Assembly: GCF_027594545.1 (NCBI RefSeq) | Contig: NZ_CP115160.1 | Location: 464,501-528,500 of the forward strand | Direction of reading: 5' to 3' | Source of the DNA: Algoriphagus sp. TR-M9 | GTDB lineage: Bacteria; Bacteroidota; Bacteroidia; Cytophagales; Cyclobacteriaceae | Length of the DNA: 64,000 nucleotides | Part shown: positions 8,460-16,901 of the stretch, piece by piece | How the letters are laid out: each line of letters opens with the position of its first letter | Numbering within the stretch: position 1 is the first letter of the stretch | Notes under the pieces: generated by a model | Told to the model about the DNA's origin: nothing | The model's database searches: none | What the model saw: only the letters and a program-made list of their open reading frames with translations | Position numbers and translations under genes: made by a program

Positions 8460-8865
8460 TAATCTAATATTGAAATTCAGAAAATTGATCATCCGCCTTT
8501 CTGGCAGTAAAGCGATCAAAGTGACATGGGATTCCTAGGATTGGGCACGCTTCTGTCTTCTGTCTTCTGTCTCTTCAAACAAAGAGAATAGCCTCACTGG
8601 CAACATTGCCTATATTCATAATTTGATATGGTTATCCGCTTTCTTACCAGTAGCGAGAGAAATTATGGGTTAAGGTTTTTTTTCTACGTGCTGTAGGCAG
8701 TGGACTGTTGTCGGTGGACGATTATCCGCTACTATCCAGCCACATTCTTTAACTACTGGCATCATTGCGGATAATCAGATAATTTGATATTTGCCTGTTC
8801 AGAAAAGAGCAGGCTTTTTTCATTTTCGGAAAATGGAAGCATCTTTAAAGTTATAACTTTAGCTT
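8460..8865. other. Intergenic region with short-period repeats
   Basis: This 406-bp gap has no plausible gene. It contains a CTGTCTT-type tandem (about 8550-8572), a 'gtggactgttgtcggtggac' stretch and several TAATTTGATA-like words. A terminator hairpin at 8794-8822 is the only functional signal seen. Similar short-period text occurs at 57,840-58,090. Confidence 0.6.
8794..8822 (+). terminator. Terminator hairpin upstream of DUF2721 gene
   Basis: GCCTGTTC (8794-8801) pairs with GAGCAGGC (8808-8815), including one G-U, around AGAAAA and is followed by seven T. It would end transcription arriving from the sigma/anti-sigma operon. Confidence 0.75.
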
Positions 8866-9321
8866 ATGGAACTCCAACTTTCAACCCCAGCCTTACTTTT
8901 TTCGGCCATCACACTGCTGATGCTAGCTTTTACCAACCGTTTTTTGGCGATTGCCAGCCTCATCCGTGGTCTGCATAAATCCTACATGGAGGCGCAGGAC
9001 AAAGTCTCCATTGTCAAGCAAATCCATAACCTACGGATCAGATTGCGCTTGATCAAAAACATGCAACTCTTTGGAGTTTTTAGCTTTTTACTTTGTGTGA
9101 TTTGTATGTACTTGCTTTTCCACGGCTTCACCGCTGCTGCCAACTGGGTTTTTGTGGGGAGTATGGGCTCACTGCTGATCGCTTTGGCGCTGTCCATGAT
9201 AGAAATTCAAATTTCCACCCGGGCTTTAAACCTGGAACTGGGAGACATGGAAGAGATTTTCAAGAAGGGAAGCTCTGGGCTAGATTTTATATTCAAAAAA
9301 GAAGCGAAAAATGAAGAGTAA
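8866..9321 (+). CDS. DUF2721 membrane protein
   Basis: A 151-aa integral membrane protein of the DUF2721 type. It has a hydrophobic N-terminal helix (about 7-30), a conserved basic amphipathic stretch (LIRGLHKSY, RIRLRLIKNMQLFG) and two further membrane helices (about 66-86 and 92-112), then a charged cytoplasmic tail. Function is unknown. The stop overlaps the following gene by 11 bp, so the downstream genes through threonine aldolase probably form one transcript. A near-consensus -7 element (TAACTTTA) lies just before the ATG. Confidence 0.8.
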   Translation: MELQLSTPALLFSAITLLMLAFTNRFLAIASLIRGLHKSYMEAQDKVSIVKQIHNLRIRLRLIKNMQLFGVFSFLLCVICMYLLFHGFTAAANWVFVGSMGSLLIALALSMIEIQISTRALNLELGDMEEIFKKGSSGLDFIFKKEAKNEE

Positions 9322-10275
9322 ATATTTGTGGATAGTAGCACTGGGACTTGTTTTCGGTGCATGTGAACAAAAGCCTGCAGAAAAATCAGAATTACAAGTT
9401 GCCCAGAGTTACACCAAGCCAGCAGGCAATATTATTTTGCTCAATGATATCGAGGAAACCAGAGAATTTTACTCCTGGACATCTGATCGTATTCCACTGG
9501 TATCAGCACATAGAGGAGGGCCTTATCCCGGTTTTCCTGAGAATGCCATTGAGACTTTTGACAATGTCCTAAAATATACGCCAGCTATCATAGAGCTGGA
9601 TGTGGCCATGACCAGAGATTCCGTTTTGGTACTGATGCATGATGATGAGCTGGATCGTACACTACCGGAACTGGAAAGGTGGCGGAGGTGAGCTATGAGT
9701 ACATTCAGGGGCTTTTTCTGGAAGACAATGAGGGAGAAGTGACTGAATTCAAAGTCCCGACTTTGGAAGAAGCGCTAATCTGGTCGAAGGGCAAAGCCCT
9801 CCTGACCGTTGATATCAAGCGATCAGTGCCTTTCGAGATGGTGGTGGATGCCGTGCGGGAGACCGAGACCGAAGCTTACGCAGCATTGATTTCTTACACA
9901 TTCCCGGCTGCTAAAAAACTGCATCATTTGGCTCCTGAACTGATGCTTTCGGTTACCATCAGAAATGAGGATGAAATCCGGAGATTTGAAGAGACCGGAA
10001 TTCCCTGGTCTAGGGTCATTGCTTTTACCGGAGTAGCTGAAAGAAAAGCTGAGTTTAACGACGCCCTGCATAAAAAGGGCGTTTTTACCATACTAGGAGT
10101 GCTTGGCAACCTGGACAAAAGTGCCGAAGCCAGGGGAGATCACCTCTATGCAGGCTATGTAAAGAAAGGGGCGGACATCCTGGCTACAGACCGCCCTATA
10201 GAAGCTGCGGCTGCCATTCGGACTTTGGCCCCGCCTGAAAGCTCCAAATCACGATATGTAAAATATGATAATTGA
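9311..10275 (+). pseudogene. Glycerophosphodiester phosphodiesterase family lipoprotein, frameshifted
   Basis: Two overlapping frames together encode one GDPD-family protein. The first (9311-9691) gives a lipoprotein signal with Cys18 (LVFGAC), the HRGG metal/substrate motif (VSAHRGGPYPGFPENA) and the HDDELDRT motif. The reading frame then breaks, and the expected TTTGTGKVAEVSYEYIQ continues in another frame from about 9661 to the stop at 10275. One missing base at 9659-9661 explains it. The intact protein would hydrolyse glycerophosphodiesters in the periplasm. Everything else is well conserved, so this is either a recent inactivation or a sequencing error. It overlaps both neighbours by 11 bp. 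Confidence 0.85.
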
Positions 10276-11278
10276 TCTAAGAAGCGATACCCTGACCCGG
10301 CCTACCCCGGGCATGAAGGAAGCCATGTTTTCAGCTTCCATTGGCGATGACGTCTTTGGTGAAGATCCCACAGTAAATGCTCTGGAAGAAAAGGCAGCAG
10401 GTCTTTTTGGCAAGGAAGCAGCACTGTTTTGCCCTTCGGGCACCATGACCAATCAGATCGCTATACGCCTCCATACCCGGATACAGACCGAGGTGATTTG
10501 CCACAAAAACTCCCATGTGTACCTCTATGAAGGTGGAGGAATTATGTCAAATTCCCTGGCTTCTGTGAAGTTGCTCGAAGGTGATTTAGGGAAAATTATT
10601 GCCGATCAGGTTCAGGCGGCTATCAACCCGGATGATGTACATGCGCCCGAGACCACGCTGGTTTCACTGGAAAACACCATGAACAAGGGAGGCGGAAGCA
10701 TCTACAAGCTGGAGGAGATCAAGCCCATCCGTAAAGTCTGTGATGCCCATGGGCTTAAGCTGCACCTAGATGGTGCGCGACTCTTCAATGCACTGGTGGA
10801 AACAGGAGAACGGCCGGCGGACTGGGGAGCCCAGTTTGACAGCATTTCCATTTGCCTGAGCAAGGGATTAGGATGTCCGGTTGGTTCTTTGCTTTTGGGC
10901 AGCAAAGCCGATATCAAGCGAGCGAGAAAGGTGAGAAAAGTCTGGGGTGGAGGAATGCGGCAGGCGGGATTTTTGGCGGCAGCTGGGATTTATGCCCTGG
11001 ACCATCATGTGGATCGCTTAAAGGAAGACCATCTGCGAGCCAGAGCCTTAGGAGAAATGCTTTCGCAGCAAAACTATGTGTCGGAGGTGTACCCGGTGGC
11101 TACCAATATTGTAATCGCCAGGCTTGAAGGCATGGCTCCGGAAGACTGGTTAAAGGAGCTTTCAGCAAAGGACATCAAAGCGGTGAAATTCGGTTCAGAT
11201 TTGGTGCGATTTGTGACGCATCTTGATTTTGGTGATGATCAACTGGAGGAGTTTGGCAGGCGAATTTCAGTACTATAG
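10265..11278 (+). CDS. ltaE: Low-specificity L-threonine aldolase
   Basis: A 337-aa fold-type I PLP enzyme that cleaves L-threonine or L-allo-threonine to glycine and acetaldehyde. It shows the RSDTLTRPTPGM N-terminus, the substrate/PLP region DDVFGEDPTV, the PLP-binding Asp in HLDGARLFNA, and the Schiff-base Lys in CLSKGLGCPVGS. It is last in the overlapping DUF2721-GDPD-ltaE chain and is followed by a terminator at 11306-11326. Confidence 0.92.
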   Translation: MIIDLRSDTLTRPTPGMKEAMFSASIGDDVFGEDPTVNALEEKAAGLFGKEAALFCPSGTMTNQIAIRLHTRIQTEVICHKNSHVYLYEGGGIMSNSLASVKLLEGDLGKIIADQVQAAINPDDVHAPETTLVSLENTMNKGGGSIYKLEEIKPIRKVCDAHGLKLHLDGARLFNALVETGERPADWGAQFDSISICLSKGLGCPVGSLLLGSKADIKRARKVRKVWGGGMRQAGFLAAAGIYALDHHVDRLKEDHLRARALGEMLSQQNYVSEVYPVATNIVIARLEGMAPEDWLKELSAKDIKAVKFGSDLVRFVTHLDFGDDQLEEFGRRISVL

Positions 11279-11305
11279 TTCCCAGACAGTTTTTGTCATT
11301 AGTGT

Positions 11306-11326
11306 AAGGCCTGTGGAGGCCTTTTT
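11306..11326 (+). terminator. Terminator after threonine aldolase gene
   Basis: AAGGCCT (11306-11312) pairs with AGGCCTT (11317-11323) around a 4-nt loop, followed by T residues. Confidence 0.7.
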
Positions 11327-11368
11327 TCATTTCTCCTTATCTTGTCGCTTGAATCTAGATTCTTCAAA

Positions 11369-12631
11369 ATGAACAATACCCCTTTGGCAGAACGTATGCG
11401 ACCGACCCGATTGGAAGACCTGATCGGGCAGGAGCATCTGTCCTCACCCAACTCATTCCTCCATAAGGCCATAAAGGCTGGAAATGTGCCTTCATTGATC
11501 CTCTGGGGACCTCCGGGTGTGGGGAAGACTACTATTGCCAATATCATTGCCAATGAAATCAAAGCCCCATTCTATACCTTGTCGGCCATTAGTTCTGGGG
11601 TCAAAGACATTAGGGAGGTTATAGAAAAAGCTAAATTTCAGATGGGCGTGGTACTTTTCATAGATGAAATCCATCGCTTCAATAAATCCCAGCAGGATGC
11701 ACTTTTGGGAGCAGTGGAAAAAGGAATCATCCGCCTCATTGGAGCCACTACCGAGAACCCATCTTTTGAAGTGAATGCGGCTTTGCTGTCCAGGTGTCAG
11801 GTTTTTACACTGAATTCTCTGGGCAAACCTGAACTTGAAGCCATGATCCATCAGGCTTTGGAAAAAGACCTGGAATTGAAAAAGCTGAAGGTGGAATTGA
11901 AAGAATCGGATGCCTTACTGAGAATTTCCGGAGGAGATGGACGTAAGCTTTTGAACCTACTCGAAATCGTCATCGATGGGATCAATGCCGATCCCTGTGT
12001 CATTACTGATGAACTAGTCATGCAGATCGCCCAGCAGAAGGTGGCACTTTACGACAAATCCGGTGAGCAGCATTACGATATCATTTCGGCTTTTATCAAG
12101 TCCATTCGAGGTTCAGATCCGAATGCAGCTGTTTACTGGCTGGCCAGAATGATAGAAGGGGGTGAGGACGTGAAGTTTATCGCAAGGCGATTGGTGATTC
12201 TGGCCTCAGAAGACATCGGGAATGCCAATCCTAATGCCCTGCTATTGGCGACCAATTGTTTTGATGCAGTAAAGCTGATTGGCTACCCCGAATCCAGAAT
12301 CATACTTTCGCAATGTGTGACTTATTTGGCGAGTTCACCGAAAAGCAATGCAGCATACATGGCAATCAATCAAGCACAGGCTTTGGTGCGGGAGAAGGGC
12401 GACTTATCTGTGCCCCTGCACTTGCGAAATGCTCCTACCAAGCTGATGAAGGATTTGAACTATGGAAAGGCCTATAAATATTCGCATGACTTTCCGGGAA
12501 ATTTCGTGGCGCAGGAGTTTCTGCCTGATGAAATCAAAGGACTGAAGCTTTACGATCCCGGAGAAAATGCCAGGGAAAATGAATTGCGGAGGTACCTCAG
12601 TTCAAAGTGGCAGGGAAAATACGGGTACTAA
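11369..12631 (+). CDS. rarA: Replication-associated recombination protein A (MgsA/RarA AAA ATPase)
   Basis: A 420-aa AAA+ clamp-loader-like ATPase acting at stalled replication forks. Walker [10 protein letters not shown] is near residue 49, Walker [12 protein letters not shown] follows, sensor 1 is in [11 protein letters not shown], and the MgsA C-terminal tetramerisation domain includes [19 protein letters not shown] use the ATG at 11369 ([20 protein letters not shown]), the usual RarA N-terminus, rather than a TTG 27 bp upstream. It is a single gene, convergent with the nitroreductase gene. Confidence 0.95.
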   Translation: MNNTPLAERMRPTRLEDLIGQEHLSSPNSFLHKAIKAGNVPSLILWGPPGVGKTTIANIIANEIKAPFYTLSAISSGVKDIREVIEKAKFQMGVVLFIDEIHRFNKSQQDALLGAVEKGIIRLIGATTENPSFEVNAALLSRCQVFTLNSLGKPELEAMIHQALEKDLELKKLKVELKESDALLRISGGDGRKLLNLLEIVIDGINADPCVITDELVMQIAQQKVALYDKSGEQHYDIISAFIKSIRGSDPNAAVYWLARMIEGGEDVKFIARRLVILASEDIGNANPNALLLATNCFDAVKLIGYPESRIILSQCVTYLASSPKSNAAYMAINQAQALVREKGDLSVPLHLRNAPTKLMKDLNYGKAYKYSHDFPGNFVAQEFLPDEIKGLKLYDPGENARENELRRYLSSKWQGKYGY

Positions 12632-12713
12632 AATTAGAATTTGGAGGTAAAAAACCTGAAAAAACAAGTTCAGTCATTTCAGTTTTAAATTTCAAATATG
12701 GCTTTTCTAATTA

Positions 12714-13445
12714 TCAAACTTCCTGGATTAAGTCACTTTTATTCACTCTGAACCTTTCCCCATAAATCCCCTCCGGCAGTCCTTTGCCACAGCCTATGAT
12801 CATACAGATCTCTGCGCCTTTGGGAAGATGGAGCAGTTTGGATACACGCTTGGAATCGTAGCCCTCCATAGGGCAGGTGTCATATCCGGAGGCTTTCATT
12901 CCCAGCATGAAGGTCATGGATGCCAGTGCGGCTGATTTATGCACTGAGATGCGCACCTCAGTTTCGCTGACCTCACGTACCATGGGGCGTTTCAGACCTA
13001 CTGACCAAGAAATCAGTTTTTTGATCAAAGTCCATCCAGGAAATTTTTTGTATAGCTTAGGGATCAGGTTACCATAGTAGCTCAAGGCCTGCTTCTGCTT
13101 TTTCTCAGATTGGTTTTGAACTGCCGATTTAATGTATTCGTAGTTGGCTTCTGCTCTGGACTTCCAGAGATCCCTTCTGGTGATGACCAGGACCAGTTCC
13201 CTTGCAGTAGTGGCGGCTTTTTGCCTCATGCATAGCTGCGCGAGTTTGTCCTTTAGTGGGGAGCTTTCCCGAACACGGATAAACTGATATAACTGTAAGT
13301 TGGAGCTGTTTGGGGAGAGAATAGCTGCTTCCAGACATTTGGCTACTACCTTGTGGTCAAAAGGGTTTTCCTGATCAAAGATCCGTACAGACCTTCTCTG
13401 ATTCACTGCTTCGAAAAACCCCAATTCTTTTCTTACTTCTGACAT
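12714..13445 (-). CDS. Nitroreductase family protein
   Basis: A 243-aa FMN-dependent oxidoreductase of the nitroreductase family. FMN-binding features are RRSVRIFD near residue 17, the SPNSSNLQ loop (about 45-52) and a C-terminal basic cluster. CPMEGYDS matches the family's GxxxxPMxG active-site segment. An insertion of about 50 residues in the middle (two predicted basic helices) makes it longer than the usual about 200 aa. Substrate cannot be inferred. The neighbours are unrelated. Confidence 0.85.
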   Translation of the reverse strand: MSEVRKELGFFEAVNQRRSVRIFDQENPFDHKVVAKCLEAAILSPNSSNLQLYQFIRVRESSPLKDKLAQLCMRQKAATTARELVLVITRRDLWKSRAEANYEYIKSAVQNQSEKKQKQALSYYGNLIPKLYKKFPGWTLIKKLISWSVGLKRPMVREVSETEVRISVHKSAALASMTFMLGMKASGYDTCPMEGYDSKRVSKLLHLPKGAEICMIIGCGKGLPEGIYGERFRVNKSDLIQEV

Positions 13446-13536
13446 TTGCTTAATTTCCGATTCAAACCAAGCCGTAAATCAAAGGTTTGGTTGTATTTTG
13501 AAACGAATTTAGAAAGATTTATCAACTACTAGTTTT

Positions 13537-15027
13537 ATGATTTTTGAATTGATCCGTTTGCAATTTCTGAAGAGTGTGCGTTCCACCTCTTTTGCAAAAA
13601 GTGTTTTGGTTGCTGTTTTTCTGGGTTTTTTGGCCTTGTTGCTATTAAGTTATGTGCTGATGGCGGGGCTGTTTTTAGGTAGGATTGTCAGTGAACTAGC
13701 AGAAGGTCAGGATCCTATAGAGGTGGTGAACAGTAGTTTGATATTCTTTTTCCTGGTCGAATTTATGTACAGGTATTTCCTGCAAACCTTGCCGGTGATT
13801 GAATTGGAAAGCCTGCTTCATCTGCCAATAGGGAAGCGGAAGATCATTCATATGCTATTGGTCCGCTCGTTTATCTCACCTCTGAACATTATTGCTGTAC
13901 TGCTTTTTACGCCATTTGGGTTTCTGGAAGTGGGAGCACAATTTGGGACAGCCAATGCCCTGTTTTGGATTGGAAATATCGTGTTGATCAGCTGGGCTTT
14001 ACACTGGTTTATGCTCTGGTTTAAGCAGCGCTATGAGGACAGTCTGATCGGCGTGTTGATAGTATTTGCAGTTTTGCTGCTTGGTGGAGGCTCTACTTAT
14101 TTGGGTTGGTTTAATTTGGGCGAGCTGGTACAGCCTTATTTTGCCTGGGCTCAGGCTAGTGTTATTCCGCTGCTGATAACTGCGGGGGCCTGTATTTTGG
14201 GCTATTATCTTGCTTATACCTATTACCTGAAAAATGCCTATCTGGAAGATCTCTCCAAGGAAGAAGAGGCGAAGTTTGTCAACAAAAACTTTGGGTTCTT
14301 TTCCAGATTTGGGCTTGCCGGAGAGATGGCAGATTTGGAGTGGAAACTGATCATCCGACATAAAAAAAGTAGGACTTACCTGATGCTAAGTGCATTTTTC
14401 TTGCTGTACGGAATGATATTCTATAACAATCCCCAGTACCACTCGGAAGATGGAGGTTTTAGTTTTATTTTCATCTTTGTGGGGGTTTTTATTACAGGGA
14501 TTTTCATGATCCAGTATGGACAGCTTTTTCTGAGTTGGAACTCGGGAAACTTTGATTTTTTCATCAATAGAAAGGATGGAATAGCCGCTCTAATTAAGGG
14601 GAAATACCTATTGCTGCTTTCTGTCTCCTGCCTTTGCTTCTTGCTGTCTATTCCCTATGTTTTCTTTGGGTGGAAGTTTCTTTTGATCCATTTGGCTACT
14701 TGGCTGTTTAATGCAGGTATTCTGATCCATTTGATCATTTATATGGCACTGTGGAAACCCAAACCCATGGACCTGAATAAGGGGGCTATGTTTAATTACG
14801 AGGGAGTAGGAGCTGCCCAGTTTCTGATGATTATCCCTATGATGGTGGCCCCTTATGTGGTTTACCTACCCTTCTCCTTGCTTATTAATGACTATGCAGG
14901 ATTAGCGGCCTTGGCTACCTTGGGGCTGCTCGGACTGCTGGGTTTCAATAAACTTTCGCAAATCAATATCAACCGTGTCATGAAAAACAGATACGAAATT
15001 TCATCTTCATTCCGTCAAGAACTATGA
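13537..15027 (+). CDS. DUF5687 family ABC transporter permease
   Basis: A 496-aa polytopic membrane protein with roughly 10-12 hydrophobic segments, beginning at about 27-50 (LVAVFLGFLALLLLSYVLMA). It resembles the DUF5687 family of Bacteroidota, which are permease subunits of ABC-2-like exporters. The stop overlaps the start of the ATPase gene (ATGA), so the two form a transporter operon. Substrate is unknown. Confidence 0.8.
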   Translation: MIFELIRLQFLKSVRSTSFAKSVLVAVFLGFLALLLLSYVLMAGLFLGRIVSELAEGQDPIEVVNSSLIFFFLVEFMYRYFLQTLPVIELESLLHLPIGKRKIIHMLLVRSFISPLNIIAVLLFTPFGFLEVGAQFGTANALFWIGNIVLISWALHWFMLWFKQRYEDSLIGVLIVFAVLLLGGGSTYLGWFNLGELVQPYFAWAQASVIPLLITAGACILGYYLAYTYYLKNAYLEDLSKEEEAKFVNKNFGFFSRFGLAGEMADLEWKLIIRHKKSRTYLMLSAFFLLYGMIFYNNPQYHSEDGGFSFIFIFVGVFITGIFMIQYGQLFLSWNSGNFDFFINRKDGIAALIKGKYLLLLSVSCLCFLLSIPYVFFGWKFLLIHLATWLFNAGILIHLIIYMALWKPKPMDLNKGAMFNYEGVGAAQFLMIIPMMVAPYVVYLPFSLLINDYAGLAALATLGLLGLLGFNKLSQININRVMKNRYEISSSFRQEL

Positions 15028-15719
15028 TTCAAGTAAAAGATCTCAAAAAGCAATACAAAGAAGCGGTGGTTTTGGATGTGCCGGCACTGGATATTCCCAG
15101 ATCAGAATGTTTTGGTCTAGTGGGAAATAACGGAGCAGGGAAAACCACCTTGTTCCGGATCATGCTGGATCTAGTCCGGGCCACAGCCGGTTCAGTGACT
15201 ATTGAAGGGGAGGATGTGAGTGAGCATGAGGATTGGAAAAGGAGAACCGGTGCCTACCTGGATGAGCATATGCTTTTGGCCTATTTGACTCCAGACGAGT
15301 ATTTCAAGACCTTGATGAAGATCTACGCCATGTCTGAGGCGGATCTTGAAAATCACCTGGCTAAGTTTACCGATCTGTTCAATGATGAAATACTGGGTAA
15401 GAAAAAATACATCAGAGACCTATCCAAAGGGAATTTAAAGAAAGTGGGAATAGCCGCGGCCTTGATGGGAAATCCTGAGGTGGTGTTTTTGGATGAACCT
15501 TTCGAAAATCTGGATCCCAGCTCACAGATACGCTTGAAAAAGCTGATCCTACAAGAAAAGGAAAACTCTAAAGTGACCTTTTTGATCTCCAGCCATGACC
15601 TGAACCATGTGACCGAAATCTGTGACCGCATCGTGCTTTTGGAGAAAGGTAAAGTCATCAATGACCTCCGAGATAAATCTGCTATGCTGGCCGAACTGGA
15701 CGCTTACTTCACGGGCTGA
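15024..15719 (+). CDS. ABC transporter ATP-binding protein
   Basis: A 231-aa ATPase subunit. Walker A GNNGAGKTT is near residue 34, a weakly conserved signature (RDLSKGNLKKVG) replaces LSGGQ, Walker B is VVFLDEPFENLD, and the switch His is in LISSHDL. Signature motifs of the form LSKGN are common in ABC-2 type exporters of the CcmA/GldA class. It pairs with the DUF5687 permease just upstream, probably to export a lipid, peptide or drug. Confidence 0.9.
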   Translation: MIQVKDLKKQYKEAVVLDVPALDIPRSECFGLVGNNGAGKTTLFRIMLDLVRATAGSVTIEGEDVSEHEDWKRRTGAYLDEHMLLAYLTPDEYFKTLMKIYAMSEADLENHLAKFTDLFNDEILGKKKYIRDLSKGNLKKVGIAAALMGNPEVVFLDEPFENLDPSSQIRLKKLILQEKENSKVTFLISSHDLNHVTEICDRIVLLEKGKVINDLRDKSAMLAELDAYFTG

Positions 15720-15743
15720 CAGAGGCTGTGTTTGCCTCAATCA

Positions 15744-16901
15744 TTATTTTACGATTTTGCGGGGAATGGCTGCCGGTAACCTGCTGAGCATTTCATTGTT
15801 CAGCAGTTGGGTCACCTGTGAAAATGAACTGATATTGATGGTATTGTTATTTTGACGGCCTACGAGCACCACCTCATCACCTACCTGCACATCTGGGATG
15901 TGGGAGACATCTACCATAAAAAGATTCATGTTGATCAGTCCCACGATCTGCACCTTCTTTCCCTTGATCAGCACATGCCCACTATTGGATTGGGCTCGGG
16001 GGTAGCCATTGCTATAGCCAAGCGGCATCACTGCCACTTTCATATTTTGAGAAGCCTGATAGGAGGTGCCATAGCCTATAAACTCTCCGGCATTTACATC
16101 TCGGACATCCATGACGTCTGTTTTCCATGTGAAAATCCTCTTTAACGCACTGTCAGATTGCTTTCCGATCTGCTGTAAATGCATGTAATAGCAATCTGGA
16201 CTGGGCCAGAAACCATACTGCGCCACCCCAATTCGGACCATATCATAGACCGTCTCCGGATAAGCCAAAGCCGCAGCGGAGCAGGCGATGTGCCGGATTT
16301 CAGGGTAAACCTTCTTTTGCTTGCACTGCTTCAGGAAGTTTTTGTACCGCTCATGCTGCATGGTGATTTTAAATTGATTGGATAAGCTCTCAGCACCACC
16401 GAAATGTGTACAAAGCCCCTTAAAGGCAATTTCTTTGGCATGCTTCTTTAAAAAACTTAAAGTAGCAGGAAATTCCCCTTTGGTCATTCCAGTTCTATTG
16501 GCACCGGTCTCTACCTCTATATGAACCTTGGCTTGCTTCCCCATCCGCTTGGCTGATTCCAATACCAAAGGAAGCCTGGCGTAATTGAAAACGTAAAATT
16601 CTATACCATTTTCTATCGCCCAATCAATATCCTCATCATAGAGAATCCCCATAATCATGACATCGCAGCTCTCCGACTTTGCAGCCAAAACTTCCTCCGC
16701 CTCAAAGGCCGATGCAGTAGCAAAATGCCTGATACCCGCCTTTTCGGCCATTTTTACAAACTCGCCTATGCCATGTCCATAAGCATTCGCCTTCACCACA
16801 GAGGAGATTTTTACCCCATTTCCAATTTTCTTCTTGATGAAGTTAATATTGTTTGTCAGGGAGGATTGGCTGAGTTCTATTCTGGATGAGTGTCTTACCA
16901 T
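15744..16901 (-). CDS. alr: Alanine racemase, stand-alone and divergent
   Basis: A 385-aa fold-type III PLP racemase. The PLP Lys is in SSVVKANAYGHG (about residue 38) and the second catalytic Tyr is in FIGYGTSYQ. Family motifs are altered: the usual DTGMxRxG is ETGANRTG, and the MD pair after the second catalytic region is MN. Many Bacteroidota carry their cell-wall racemase fused to MurF, so a separate, divergent copy may serve another pathway (inference). It is last in a minus-strand operon, overlapping the 662-aa protein gene by 7 bp. It may act on alanine or a related amino acid. Confidence 0.85.
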   Translation of the reverse strand: MVRHSSRIELSQSSLTNNINFIKKKIGNGVKISSVVKANAYGHGIGEFVKMAEKAGIRHFATASAFEAEEVLAAKSESCDVMIMGILYDEDIDWAIENGIEFYVFNYARLPLVLESAKRMGKQAKVHIEVETGANRTGMTKGEFPATLSFLKKHAKEIAFKGLCTHFGGAESLSNQFKITMQHERYKNFLKQCKQKKVYPEIRHIACSAAALAYPETVYDMVRIGVAQYGFWPSPDCYYMHLQQIGKQSDSALKRIFTWKTDVMDVRDVNAGEFIGYGTSYQASQNMKVAVMPLGYSNGYPRAQSNSGHVLIKGKKVQIVGLINMNLFMVDVSHIPDVQVGDEVVLVGRQNNNTINISSFSQVTQLLNNEMLSRLPAAIPRKIVK

